A stretch of 64,000 bases of DNA from Niastella soli. GTDB lineage: Bacteria > Bacteroidota > Bacteroidia > Chitinophagales > Chitinophagaceae. The stretch is taken from contig NZ_JAGHKO010000001.1 in assembly GCF_017742245.1 (NCBI RefSeq), positions 2,323,061-2,387,060 of the forward strand, in the 5' to 3' direction. This document shows positions 52,371 through 60,855 of this stretch, piece after piece. A program made the position numbers and the translations under genes. The notes beneath the pieces were generated by a model. That model made no database searches. It was not told the DNA's origin and saw only the letters and a list, made by a program, of their open reading frames with translations. Positions within the stretch are counted from its first letter, which is position 1. Each line of letters opens with the position of its first letter.

Positions 52371-53885
52371 GTGGCGAATTCGATAGCTGACCTCATATTA
52401 GCATGGAGTGATTTCAAGATGGAGTCTATAAGAGCATGGAGAAATCTCAAGTCTGATTCTATTAAATCTGTTAAGGATACCTGGCATGGAACCATAACAG
52501 GCCTTAAACTGATAAGACAAAGCATGAGAGAGGTTTCCTTTGATCCTATTATGAATTGGGCTAAAGGTGTCAGGAAATCGAATGCTATATTGAAGGAAAG
52601 CTACGGAAGCCTTGGCGCCAGGATGGAAAAGCTCCAGGGGCTAATTAAGAATAGTACCAACGCAAAGGATATAGAAAAGTATACCAAACAGCTGAATCAG
52701 GTACAAAAAGCGGCGGCAAAGCATCCTGGTAATTTAGCCGCCGAAAAAAGCAAAGGTGTCGGTGGCAAAGGCGGCGGTGATAAAGGCGGCAAGGGCGGTG
52801 GCGTATGGGGCGCCATATCCAAGTTCGTCGGTTTAGAGAAGCCCATGGAGATGGCTAAGAAAGCTATCGAATTCGGTAAGAAAGCAAACGTGCCGGTTGA
52901 GGTGGGGAACGGGGTGAAGAATCCCATGAAGTCGATGGATGGGTTCGGCCTGGGAAAGATGGGCATTGAAAATAAGCAGGACAATGGCGCGTCGGCAGCT
53001 GAAAAGGTAGAAAAATTCCAAGGGAAAATAAATGGTGCAATAGAGCAGGTGGGCCTTGCCTTTATGCCCATGCTGAACCGGTTAATGGACTTTGCATTGC
53101 GGCTTGCCGATACACTGCTACCGATGATCATGCAGGCTATTCAGCCGCTTTTAGACATGCTCAATCAAGTACCAATAGGCGATATTCTTGAACAGGTCAT
53201 GAATGTAGCCGTTGCCATTATTGCCGCCATAGGACCCATACTGGAACAATTAACGCCTTTATTCGCTAACATCTTCGAAATGCTCGGACCGCTTATAACG
53301 GACATTGGGGAATTTATTGTGGCGTTGGTTGAAGGCCTCGCACCCATCCTGGCGCTCGTGGCACATATTATATCTGCAGTGTTGGGACCCGCTTTAGTGT
53401 TTATAGGAAAGATCCTGGGTGTGGTCATTGACATTATAAAATGGGTGGCGAAAATTGCCCTGGCCATTTTAAAACCCATCATCGAATTTATTGCCCTGCT
53501 AATAGATGGCATCATGTGGTTGTTTGGTCAAAGCAATGAATTCAGTGGAAAAGGTGCAGACGGTAAGCCGAAAACACTTACACCACCTGATCCGGAAAAG
53601 GACAGCAAGGTAACTGCAATCGATGCAGGAGCCCAATTGAATAAGGGCCTTGCAGCAACAACGCCAACTGTCAATGCAGGAAAGGGTAAATCGGATAAAG
53701 CAGTCCATAAAGCAGCCGGTGAAGTCACCAGTGGCGGCCCCCGGGTGATCAATATCAATGGGGTGAAGTTCGCAGAAAAAATAGAGTTGTCTGTAATAAG
53801 CGCTAAGGAAGGAATTAACCACCTCGAGAAACAATTACAGGAAATGTTTTTACGAATTCTAAACAGTGGGGCAGTTGTACAATGA
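52371..53885 (+). CDS. Tape measure protein
   Basis: 504 aa from a GTG start. N-terminus NSIADLILAWSDFKMESIRA is amphipathic; a Gly/Lys-rich hinge (about residues 125-145) is followed by long hydrophobic helices (LMDFALRLADTLLPMIMQAI, VAVAIIAAIGPILEQLTPLF, ILALVAHIISAVLGPALVFI). It sets tail length and helps penetrate membranes. The small size suggests a short tail. It overlaps the next gene by four bases. Confidence 0.88.
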   Translation: MANSIADLILAWSDFKMESIRAWRNLKSDSIKSVKDTWHGTITGLKLIRQSMREVSFDPIMNWAKGVRKSNAILKESYGSLGARMEKLQGLIKNSTNAKDIEKYTKQLNQVQKAAAKHPGNLAAEKSKGVGGKGGGDKGGKGGGVWGAISKFVGLEKPMEMAKKAIEFGKKANVPVEVGNGVKNPMKSMDGFGLGKMGIENKQDNGASAAEKVEKFQGKINGAIEQVGLAFMPMLNRLMDFALRLADTLLPMIMQAIQPLLDMLNQVPIGDILEQVMNVAVAIIAAIGPILEQLTPLFANIFEMLGPLITDIGEFIVALVEGLAPILALVAHIISAVLGPALVFIGKILGVVIDIIKWVAKIALAILKPIIEFIALLIDGIMWLFGQSNEFSGKGADGKPKTLTPPDPEKDSKVTAIDAGAQLNKGLAATTPTVNAGKGKSDKAVHKAAGEVTSGGPRVININGVKFAEKIELSVISAKEGINHLEKQLQEMFLRILNSGAVVQ

Positions 53886-54454
53886 GTGCATTAACATTTG
53901 ACCTTGACCAATTATACGAAAGCATATTTGGTACAAAGCCTTACCGGATCGAAGGACCGGGTAATGGCAAAAAGTTCACCAAGGGAACAGGTTCGTTATT
54001 AACCGAAACCTATTTGAACAAAGAAATATGGTTGCCTACCCGCTTCGCGGAAATTAATATCAAAGATTATGATGCAAGCGAATTCTTTCTTCCCTATTCG
54101 GTTATCAAGATATCGGGTAAGAAGACCATTGTAAAAACGGCCATGGCTGAACGACAGGGTACTGTAAAAGAGTTGTACAGCACGGATGACTATTCAATAA
54201 GCCTGAAAGGTTTTTTCATCGATGATAAAAACCGCGTATGGCCAGAGGATGACCTGAGAGCATTCAAAAAGTTATTCGAATTGCAAACAGCCGTAGTACT
54301 CGAAAATGCGTTGACCAACGTGTTCCTGGAGGATGATCAGAAAGTAGTGATCGAAAGCTTTGACCTGCCTGAAGTGGAAGGCGGCCGTAAGCATGTTCGA
54401 CCTTTTAGTATTGAACTGGAAAGTGATAGCATATTCACACTGGAGGTAGTCTAA
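53882..54454 (+). CDS. Baseplate/tail protein, DUF6046-like
   Basis: 190 aa. LTFDLDQLYESIFGTKPYRI opens it; WLPTRFAEINIKDYDASEFF, KTIVKTAMAERQGTVKEL and RPFSIELESDSIFTLEVV follow. I recall this pattern as DUF6046, a family found between the tape measure and hub genes of Bacteroidota tails. It likely links the tube to the baseplate hub. Coupled by overlap to both neighbours. Confidence 0.7.
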   Translation: MSALTFDLDQLYESIFGTKPYRIEGPGNGKKFTKGTGSLLTETYLNKEIWLPTRFAEINIKDYDASEFFLPYSVIKISGKKTIVKTAMAERQGTVKELYSTDDYSISLKGFFIDDKNRVWPEDDLRAFKKLFELQTAVVLENALTNVFLEDDQKVVIESFDLPEVEGGRKHVRPFSIELESDSIFTLEVV

Positions 54455-55437
54455 TGTTTCAAATGACATCAAATGTAACAGTCGAGGGTATTAAAAATAT
54501 CATTAAGCCCAATGGTATTTCATGGAAAAGAAGTGTTACCGATTACAGCGACACCGCTACCATTAAGCTGCCGGCTGTGGCCATGTTGAAGAAAGAAGGC
54601 GGGGAATACGAACGGATAGAAACCGGTATCAAATTTCAGGAAGGCAAGAAAATAACCATTGCCTGCGGGTACGATGGCAAGAATCCGGTTCAGTTTAAAG
54701 GGTTCATTTCCCAGATAAAGCCAAACATACCATTGGAAATTGAGTGTGAGGGGTACAGTTACCAGTTACGAAAAAAGCAGGCGTTCAATAAAAGCTACAG
54801 GGCTGGTACCAACATGAAAAAAGTGTTGACCGACCTGATAGATGGAACAGATATAACGTTAAGTAAGGCTATACCCGATGTGATCATACAAAGCCCGGTT
54901 CAATTTTCAGGGAAGACAGCCATACAGGTGCTCGACTGGTTTAAAGAACAGATGTTGATGACGGTGTATTTCAATTTCCAGGAATTGTATGTGGGGCTTA
55001 AGTATACCAACTTCAAAAACACCATAAAGCTGCGGCTTGGGTGGAATGTGGTGGAAGACAATGACCTGAAGTTCAACCCCAATAAAAATCTGTCAAATGT
55101 TAAAGTCGCCTTAAGCACAAAACAAAAGGACGGTAAAACACAATATGCCGACCCCAAAAGCAAAGGTAATGACAGCAAGCAGATAAAGATGAAAGTCAGG
55201 CTCGACCCTGACACGTTGAAAAAAATACAGGAAGATCAAAAGCGGAAACTGATGAATCGTGGTTATGAAGGATCGCTTACTTCTTTTCTGGTGCCTTTTG
55301 CTGAACCGGCCATGGCGGTTGAAATTGATGACCCCAAATATCCTGCCCGCGCCGGAAAATATTTTATCGAAGCAGTAGAAGGTGAGTTCGGTTCAGGTGG
55401 TGGCAGACAAAAAATTAAAATAGAAGCAAGCTTATAA
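54454..55437 (+). CDS. Baseplate hub protein (late control D/gp27-like)
   Basis: 327 aa. TIKLPAVAMLKKEGGEYERI, FQEGKKITIACGYDGKNPVQ, FKGFISQIKPNIPLEIECEG and KVLTDLIDGTDITL match the gpD-type hub, which adapts the six-fold sheath to the three-fold spike. A region rich in Lys/Asp at about 225-260 is probably a loop. It precedes the spike gene by one base, as usual. Confidence 0.85.
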   Translation: MFQMTSNVTVEGIKNIIKPNGISWKRSVTDYSDTATIKLPAVAMLKKEGGEYERIETGIKFQEGKKITIACGYDGKNPVQFKGFISQIKPNIPLEIECEGYSYQLRKKQAFNKSYRAGTNMKKVLTDLIDGTDITLSKAIPDVIIQSPVQFSGKTAIQVLDWFKEQMLMTVYFNFQELYVGLKYTNFKNTIKLRLGWNVVEDNDLKFNPNKNLSNVKVALSTKQKDGKTQYADPKSKGNDSKQIKMKVRLDPDTLKKIQEDQKRKLMNRGYEGSLTSFLVPFAEPAMAVEIDDPKYPARAGKYFIEAVEGEFGSGGGRQKIKIEASL

Positions 55438-55438
55438 C

Positions 55439-55921
55439 ATGGCATTAGAAGAACAAATACGGCAATTGCTCGATGAGCGCGCAGCCCGGGTTGGTCCCTC
55501 ACCCACCATGTTAGCCACGGTGCAAAGTGTGAATGAGGCAGAAGCAACCTGTGAGCTGTACGACGAGGAAACAGCCATGGAGTACTATGATGTTCGTTTG
55601 CGACCAGTACTGAACGGAAAAGAAAGCATTACCATTTTCCCGAAGAAAGGAAGCTGGTGTTTGGCAGTACGCCTCGAAAACACCGACGAATGGATGGTAG
55701 TGGCTTGCAGCGAAGCAGATAAATGGCGGCTGAAGATCGGTGAAGCGATCATTGAACAGGATGCCACCGGTTTGCAAATACAGAAGCAAAACGATACCCT
55801 TCGTCAGGCGCTTGAATTAATTATCCAGGCTGTAATGAAAGTAGTGGTAATACAGGGCACAAACCCTGACTATGCAAAATTACAGCAGGCATTAACTAAA
55901 ATTCAAAATATACTCCGGTAA
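55439..55921 (+). CDS. Baseplate spike (gpV/gp45-like)
   Basis: 160 aa. A helix (EEQIRQLLDERAARV) leads into an OB-fold (MLATVQSVNEAEATCELYDE, DVRLRPVLNGKESITIFPKK, GSWCLAVRLENTDEWMVVAC) and a terminal helical segment. It forms the central piercing tip below the hub. Unlike many spikes there is no obvious C-terminal HxH metal apex, so a separate tip protein may be needed. Confidence 0.8.
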   Translation: MALEEQIRQLLDERAARVGPSPTMLATVQSVNEAEATCELYDEETAMEYYDVRLRPVLNGKESITIFPKKGSWCLAVRLENTDEWMVVACSEADKWRLKIGEAIIEQDATGLQIQKQNDTLRQALELIIQAVMKVVVIQGTNPDYAKLQQALTKIQNILR

Positions 55922-56151
55922 TGGCTTTAAACAAAGATGTATTAGGGGCCGCTTTGTATAACAAGGCGGGCAAGTATAACGAAAAGGATATTGACAACAT
56001 TGAACAGGCGCGGCAGGAGTTTTGGAAAGGAGTAGCAGAAGAGATCATCAATCACCTTAAAAGCAATGCAACCTTAACTGTTCCGGGAACGGGGTTAGTA
56101 TCACCACAAGGGCCCGTAACAGGAGTAAGCACAACAGGAACTATTTTATGA
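55921..56151 (+). CDS. Small baseplate-associated protein, unknown
   Basis: 76 aa: helical N-terminus (NKDVLGAALYNKAGKYNEKD, QARQEFWKGVAEEIINHLKS) then a Gly/Thr/Val-rich tail (VPGTGLVSPQGPVTGVSTTG) resembling a beta-helical tip. Shares one base with the gene before it and overlaps the next. Proteins of this kind recur between spike and gp25 genes in Bacteroidota tails; it might be the tip that caps the spike. Function unproven. Confidence 0.6.
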   Translation: MALNKDVLGAALYNKAGKYNEKDIDNIEQARQEFWKGVAEEIINHLKSNATLTVPGTGLVSPQGPVTGVSTTGTIL

Positions 56152-56441
56152 TTGATATTTTATTAGATACCACCAATAATGATCTGTTGATAGATGCAAC
56201 GGGTAATCTTAAGATAGGCCGCAGCGATCAGCAGCATCAGGCTTTGCTACTGCTTTTTGATAAAGGCAGTTTAAAAGAAAATCCCGATACCGGTGTAGGC
56301 GCCTTCAAACACCTGGAAGCAGAACAGGCTGCAACCTTTTTACGTGAAGTGCGAATGCAATTCACCAACGATGGGATGCAGATAAAACAGATTGTTTTTG
56401 AAAATAACAAATTATTGATAGACGCACCATACAATGAATAA
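56148..56441 (+). CDS. Baseplate wedge protein (gp25/gpW-like)
   Basis: 97 aa. DILLDTTNNDLLIDATGNLK, GRSDQQHQALLLLFDKGSLK, ENPDTGVGAFKHLE and EVRMQFTNDGMQIKQIVFEN are the small gp25-like fold. It starts sheath polymerisation at the baseplate. Overlaps the next gene by eight bases. Confidence 0.83.
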   Translation: MIDILLDTTNNDLLIDATGNLKIGRSDQQHQALLLLFDKGSLKENPDTGVGAFKHLEAEQAATFLREVRMQFTNDGMQIKQIVFENNKLLIDAPYNE

Positions 56442-56736
56442 GGTAACTGTATCATACGGGCAAACCTGGCTCGACATTGCTTTGCAGGAGCTGGGTGACA
56501 TGGAACGGGCAATTGAACTGGCTTTGTTGAATGGCCGGGCAATCACTGACGACCTGCAGGCAGGTGAGGCATTGATGGTGCCCGACTTTGACTCAGGAAA
56601 AAGAAGCATCATTCAATTGTTTCGCAATGCAGCCAACAGGCCGGCCAGTGGCGACACATTTATTGCCGCAGAACCTGGTTCAATAGGTGAGGGCATTGAG
56701 TTCTGGGCCCTTGAAAACGACTTTGTAGTCTCATAA
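56434..56736 (+). CDS. Tail protein X-like (LysM-type)
   Basis: 100 aa. VSYGQTWLDIALQELGDMER, AIELALLNGRAITDDLQAGE and LMVPDF follow the LysM fold of gpX, which connects the tube to the hub. It lacks any hydrolase motif. Confidence 0.72.
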   Translation: MNKVTVSYGQTWLDIALQELGDMERAIELALLNGRAITDDLQAGEALMVPDFDSGKRSIIQLFRNAANRPASGDTFIAAEPGSIGEGIEFWALENDFVVS

Positions 56737-56747
56737 TTATAATAAGT

Positions 56748-57011
56748 ATGCTGAAAAATTATTTCAAACCAACACCAAAAAAATTACTAAAGATCTCCCT
56801 TGCCCTGCGTGGCATGGTGGCAACCGTTAGTGGAGCAGCTTATTTTCAAAACGATCTCAAAGCAGCTTTCTGGTTCCTGGTAGCAGGTGCGGGCATCGAT
56901 TTCATTATTCAATGCCTCGATACCAATACAGGTACCGGTAAACAGGAACAAGAGCCAATACAATCTTTTTTACAAAAACAGTACACAAATAATGGCACGC
57001 ACAATAACTGA
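56748..57011 (+). CDS. Small membrane protein in the baseplate cluster
   Basis: 87 aa. Two short hydrophobic stretches (LALRGMVATVSGAAYF, AAFWFLVAGAGIDFIIQCL) give two membrane helices and a polar tail. Its 3' end overlaps the baseplate J gene by 20 bases. A holin or antiholin is possible; so is an accessory of unknown role. A membrane protein inside the baseplate genes is unusual. Confidence 0.6.
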   Translation: MLKNYFKPTPKKLLKISLALRGMVATVSGAAYFQNDLKAAFWFLVAGAGIDFIIQCLDTNTGTGKQEQEPIQSFLQKQYTNNGTHNN

Positions 57012-57858
57012 TATACATGCCGACATCACAAGCACCCTGGTTACTGAAATGGCTGCTATTAACATTACCATTAATCCTGCTACCTGGAGTAAGGCCAATT
57101 TGTTAAGGCTGATCACCTATATCGTAGCCGTGTGCCAATGGACTGTTGAACAGTTACAGGATGCACACAAGGCCGAAGTAAACGAATTGATCGCTGCAAA
57201 GAAACCGCATTCATTACGCTGGTATGCAGAAAAAGCAAAAGCGTTTCAGTTTGGCGACAACCTGGTTCCGGAACAGGATTACTATGATAATACCGGTGTG
57301 CCGGAAGATGAGATTGAAAATGCAAAGGTGGTAAAATTTGCCGCGGTGGTTCGACAGAAAAGAGCGAACGGGCGGATCTACCTCCGGATCAAAGCCGCCA
57401 GAACAAACGGCACCGACCTGGCCCCATTGGCCACGGACCAACTGGAAGCACTGCGCGAATATTTCAACAGAATAGCGGATGCAGGGGTGGATATAGAGGT
57501 GGATAGCGGTGAAGCAGACCGGCTGCAGTTAAAACTGAGGATCTATTACAATCCGTTGATCATTGGTGCCAATGGCAGCAGACTCGATGGTACAGACAGT
57601 ACCCCTGTTCCCAACGCAATAAAGTCCTATTTGCAAAATCTTCCATTCAATGGTCTTTTTGTGTTGGCCCAATTGGTGGATGCATTACAGGCGGTGGAAG
57701 GTGTGGAAATACCTCATGTGCTCTCTTGTCAAACCAGCTATGCCCAGTTTCCCCCTACCAGTGTAGATGTGGAGTATGTACCCGACAGCGGATACCTGCG
57801 CATAGATGATGTTGATCTGAATAATATAGAATATATAGCGCACAGCCAGATTAAATAA
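56992..57858 (+). CDS. Baseplate J-like protein
   Basis: 288 aa from the ATG at 56992. ARTITDIHADITSTLVTEMA, LLRLITYIVAVCQWTVEQL, NELIAAKKPHSLRWYAEKAK, VEVDSGEADRLQLKLRIYYN-type beta segments and AVEGVEIPHVLSCQTSYAQF match Bacteroidota baseplate J proteins. It forms the wedge ring that triggers contraction. Followed nine bases later by the gpI-like gene. Confidence 0.82.
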   Translation: MARTITDIHADITSTLVTEMAAINITINPATWSKANLLRLITYIVAVCQWTVEQLQDAHKAEVNELIAAKKPHSLRWYAEKAKAFQFGDNLVPEQDYYDNTGVPEDEIENAKVVKFAAVVRQKRANGRIYLRIKAARTNGTDLAPLATDQLEALREYFNRIADAGVDIEVDSGEADRLQLKLRIYYNPLIIGANGSRLDGTDSTPVPNAIKSYLQNLPFNGLFVLAQLVDALQAVEGVEIPHVLSCQTSYAQFPPTSVDVEYVPDSGYLRIDDVDLNNIEYIAHSQIK

Positions 57859-57866
57859 GTTGAACT

Positions 57867-58361
57867 ATGAACGTAAGCATTTTCGATATAAAGTACAAAA
57901 AGCTCATCTCCTGGCTGATGCCGCAGGTATTGCGTAAACCAAAAACAATCGCCTTGTTAAATGCCCTGGTAAGCCCGGTGGTGTTTATCTACAACCTGTT
58001 TTTGATCAACAGACGCAATAATCTGTACAAGCTGATGATCACGCCACAGGTGTGTTATGTTGAAATGGCCCTTAATGATAAATACGACAGCACTAACCGA
58101 AAGATAAAAATAGTACAACCAAAAAGAAAAGACCCTTTGTTCCTGTATAAAAAGATAGAGAACAAACCGGTTCATCTGTTTACTAAAAACGAAGTGTCGC
58201 AACCTAAGACAATCCTCTATTTAAAAGGGGAAGCGAGCGCTTTCCAATACGACTTTATTGTACAGGTGCCGGCAACCGTTTCTTTTAATATGAATGAAAT
58301 GATGGCAGTAATAGACAATTATATTCTGCCCGACAAAGTATATAAAATTTCAATTGTGTAA
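57867..58361 (+). CDS. Tail protein I-like wedge protein
   Basis: 164 aa. Begins MNVSIFDIKYKKLISWLMPQ and runs VLRKPKTIALLNALVSPVVF, LYKLMITPQVCYVEMALNDK and ends VIDNYILPDKVYKISIV. Place after J matches gpI, which holds fibres to the baseplate. Sequence support is moderate. Confidence 0.68.
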   Translation: MNVSIFDIKYKKLISWLMPQVLRKPKTIALLNALVSPVVFIYNLFLINRRNNLYKLMITPQVCYVEMALNDKYDSTNRKIKIVQPKRKDPLFLYKKIENKPVHLFTKNEVSQPKTILYLKGEASAFQYDFIVQVPATVSFNMNEMMAVIDNYILPDKVYKISIV

Positions 58362-58363
58362 TC

Positions 58364-59161
58364 ATGTATAAACGAATTGATTTTTCAAAACTGGAAGGCC
58401 TTGCTACTTACCAGGATACGCTTGATTTTTTACAGGTTTCTTACCGGGAAGCTATAAGTGCTATTGCAAAAGCATTTGGCAGCAAGGTGATAGTAACTGG
58501 TATAACCGATCAGGGCACCACTTTCTCTGATGGCTGGGTAGTCATTGACGGGGAATTGATGCCTTTTGCCGGAGGGTTGAAAACTGACCGCATAGTGGTT
58601 GAAGAAATCTCTGATACCGAAATATTCAATGACGGTTCTATCCAAACGGTGTATTATACCAAACGGGCTAAATTAGGTATAACCGGTGGTTTTGCATTTA
58701 GCGATTTTGTAAGGGTTGATACGCTTTCGGCTATTAGCCTGGGATTGAAAAACCTGATTACCGCACATAATAATTTACAGGCGGCTTTCAACACGCATAC
58801 ACATTCCTGGAATGATATAACCAATAAGCCTTCCACCTTTTATCCATCGGGCCACCGGCACGACTGGAACGATATTGACAACAAGCCGGTTAACAAGATC
58901 CTATATGCAGCTACGCATAATTGTAACCGGCCCGGTGGTAAACAGGATTATATACAGACGGTATATATTCCATATACTCCTGTAGAATACGTAGTAGTAG
59001 GCAGTTTGGTGGGTGTGAGCGACTATTCGTATTGGCAAAATGACAATAACGCATTCTTTACAGTAAGAGACAAAACCAGTTCATACTTTTCTCTGGTATT
59101 GCAGAGTGTTGGCAAAGAAAATATGGATCTCTATTTCGATTACGCTTTAATTTCTAAATAG
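58364..59161 (+). CDS. Tail fibre or collar protein with repeated H/W/N motif
   Basis: 265 aa without a signal. NTHTHSWNDITNKPSTFY and GHRHDWNDIDNKPVNK are two copies of the HxWxDIxNKP repeat of phage tail fibres. The C-terminal 100 residues (YIPYTPVEYVVVGSLVGVSD ... YFSLVLQSVGKENMDLYFDY) form a beta-rich receptor domain. It follows the gpI-like gene after two bases and is probably the first fibre section. Confidence 0.75.
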   Translation: MYKRIDFSKLEGLATYQDTLDFLQVSYREAISAIAKAFGSKVIVTGITDQGTTFSDGWVVIDGELMPFAGGLKTDRIVVEEISDTEIFNDGSIQTVYYTKRAKLGITGGFAFSDFVRVDTLSAISLGLKNLITAHNNLQAAFNTHTHSWNDITNKPSTFYPSGHRHDWNDIDNKPVNKILYAATHNCNRPGGKQDYIQTVYIPYTPVEYVVVGSLVGVSDYSYWQNDNNAFFTVRDKTSSYFSLVLQSVGKENMDLYFDYALISK

Positions 59162-59164
59162 CAC

Positions 59165-59626
59165 ATGGCCATACAAAATATAAATACACTTAAAGGCTGG
59201 TTTAAACGGGGTTTTAAACCATTACAGCAACAGTTTTACGACTGGATGGATAGCTACTGGCATAAAGATGAACAGTTGCCCATTTCATCGGTGAATGGTT
59301 TGGAAACTATTTTAAATACCCTGCCTACCCAGGAGTCGATACTCAGTTTGCTGACATTATTTCTTCCGGAAAGGATAAATGCCACGACTGATTATATCTA
59401 CACATTAAAGGCAGGCAGCAGGCTGGAATCGGTAGTTATTATTCCTACTGCCGAAGTTACCATGCGCATAGGCACGTTTAGCCTTGGAGAAGATGTAATG
59501 ATAACATCTACAATTCAGGCAAATGAAACTTTCATTCTCGATTGCGCCTTGTATGCGGTTGCCGATATGCCTGTTTACATAAGCGGGGTCACAGCACCCA
59601 CCCAGTTATTAATCTATAAACGGTAA
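59165..59626 (+). CDS. Fibre-adaptor-like protein
   Basis: 153 aa. QNINTLKGWFKRGFKPLQQQ and YDWMDSYWHKDEQLPISSVN are a common head in Bacteroidota fibre adaptors, followed by a beta-rich part (VVIIPTAEVTMRIGTFSLGE). It probably links the fibre to the baseplate. Confidence 0.68.
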   Translation: MAIQNINTLKGWFKRGFKPLQQQFYDWMDSYWHKDEQLPISSVNGLETILNTLPTQESILSLLTLFLPERINATTDYIYTLKAGSRLESVVIIPTAEVTMRIGTFSLGEDVMITSTIQANETFILDCALYAVADMPVYISGVTAPTQLLIYKR

Positions 59627-59634
59627 TTACAAAC

Positions 59635-60834
59635 ATGAAACGAATTCTTGTTTTTGCCTTTGCACTCATTTGTTTCCGGGGATCTGGCCAACAGATCCTC
59701 AGCCAGGTTCAGGCAAAAAGAGGCGTGTTTACTGATAGCCTGTTTTTGAGAAACAGATGGATCAATGGTATTTCAACCAACCTGAACACTTCTGACAGCA
59801 GCAGTAACAATTTGCTGGCTACAGGAAGCTCACTTGGGCCATTGATTGCAGGCAGCTTTATACAAAACCAGTCATCGGTGGTGCAGCCTGCCGATCTATG
59901 GATACGCGGTTCAGCTGTTATTGGTTCACAAAACAGTTATAAAAGCACAATGGCCCAGGGCTGGCCGTCCTTATTTAATGTTACCCACGGAAACGGAGAA
60001 TATGGTTTAAGTGTCCAGCGGTCTTCCGTGGATCAGGGGCCTGCAGACATTGTACTGTATAAAAACGCACAGATCTTTGCTTTTGACAGTTACCTGCGTC
60101 CGTTAGACCTGGGTGATCCTATTGGACAGATAAGTTTCTCCGGCATTGCAGGTGATAATACTTCAGTCAAAAGTGCCATGAACATAACAGGCCGTATTGA
60201 GAAGGCAGCGCCTTCGTATATGAGCAGTGGCTTCGTCTTCAATACAACCGATAACAGTGGCGCTACGAGGGAAACGTATTTAAACGCACAGGGAAATTTG
60301 CTCCTAGGTAGTGACCCTGGAAATATCAACAATAATTACAAGCTCAATGTAGCCAGTGGCGATGTAAAGGTTAGCAGCCTTTCCGCTGATGGCGATGTAT
60401 TGGTGATAGCTGACAGCAATGGGGTGCTCAAAAAAGTATACATGGGCAATGGTTTAGGGATCTATGAAGGCTACTTGTATGTATTAGGCCCAGGGGCAGA
60501 TGATCCGGACCATAATCTTCAAAAATATACGGCGTCCCTTCGCCTCTACCAAAACGAAGTGATTTCATATACTTATACAAGTAACATGGGACAGATTGTA
60601 TGGACCCGCGATTCAGTGGGGCATTATACAGGCACTATAAGCGGCGACGTTTTTTTTCAGCCTTTTACCTGGCTGCACTCAAGTACAAATCCCGATTCGG
60701 ACAATATAGGTGCCACCCGATTATATGCAACCGATACGCATACATTAAAACTGGTAGTTAAGGACAGTAACCTCAATGACACTGATGACTGGAAAGATAT
60801 TACAATTGATATCAGAATCTTCGTATCAGGGTAG
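59635..60834 (+). CDS. Fibre-like protein with signal peptide, paralogue 1
   Basis: 399 aa. Sec signal (ILVFAFALICFRGSGQQ), then VQAKRGVFTDSLFLRNRWIN, a middle with SSGFVFNTTDNSGATRETYL and GNLLLGSDPGNINNNYKLNV, and a C-terminal beta domain (TYTSNMGQIVWTRDSVGHYT). The repeated strand-turn-strand pattern suggests a trimeric beta-prism fibre. Two paralogues follow in tandem. The signal is unexpected for a virion part, which is assembled in the cytoplasm; the protein may instead be surface-exposed on the host. Reported as odd. Confidence 0.7.
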   Translation: MKRILVFAFALICFRGSGQQILSQVQAKRGVFTDSLFLRNRWINGISTNLNTSDSSSNNLLATGSSLGPLIAGSFIQNQSSVVQPADLWIRGSAVIGSQNSYKSTMAQGWPSLFNVTHGNGEYGLSVQRSSVDQGPADIVLYKNAQIFAFDSYLRPLDLGDPIGQISFSGIAGDNTSVKSAMNITGRIEKAAPSYMSSGFVFNTTDNSGATRETYLNAQGNLLLGSDPGNINNNYKLNVASGDVKVSSLSADGDVLVIADSNGVLKKVYMGNGLGIYEGYLYVLGPGADDPDHNLQKYTASLRLYQNEVISYTYTSNMGQIVWTRDSVGHYTGTISGDVFFQPFTWLHSSTNPDSDNIGATRLYATDTHTLKLVVKDSNLNDTDDWKDITIDIRIFVSG

Positions 60835-60855
60835 TTATTCAAAAGCGATTTTATT

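Noticed and set aside
50152-59626. Type VI secretion or extracellular contractile injection system
   Set aside because: No TssJLM membrane complex, no ClpV, no eCIS-type AAA+ ATPase; presence of lysis genes and Mu-type transposition genes fits a phage-derived tail.
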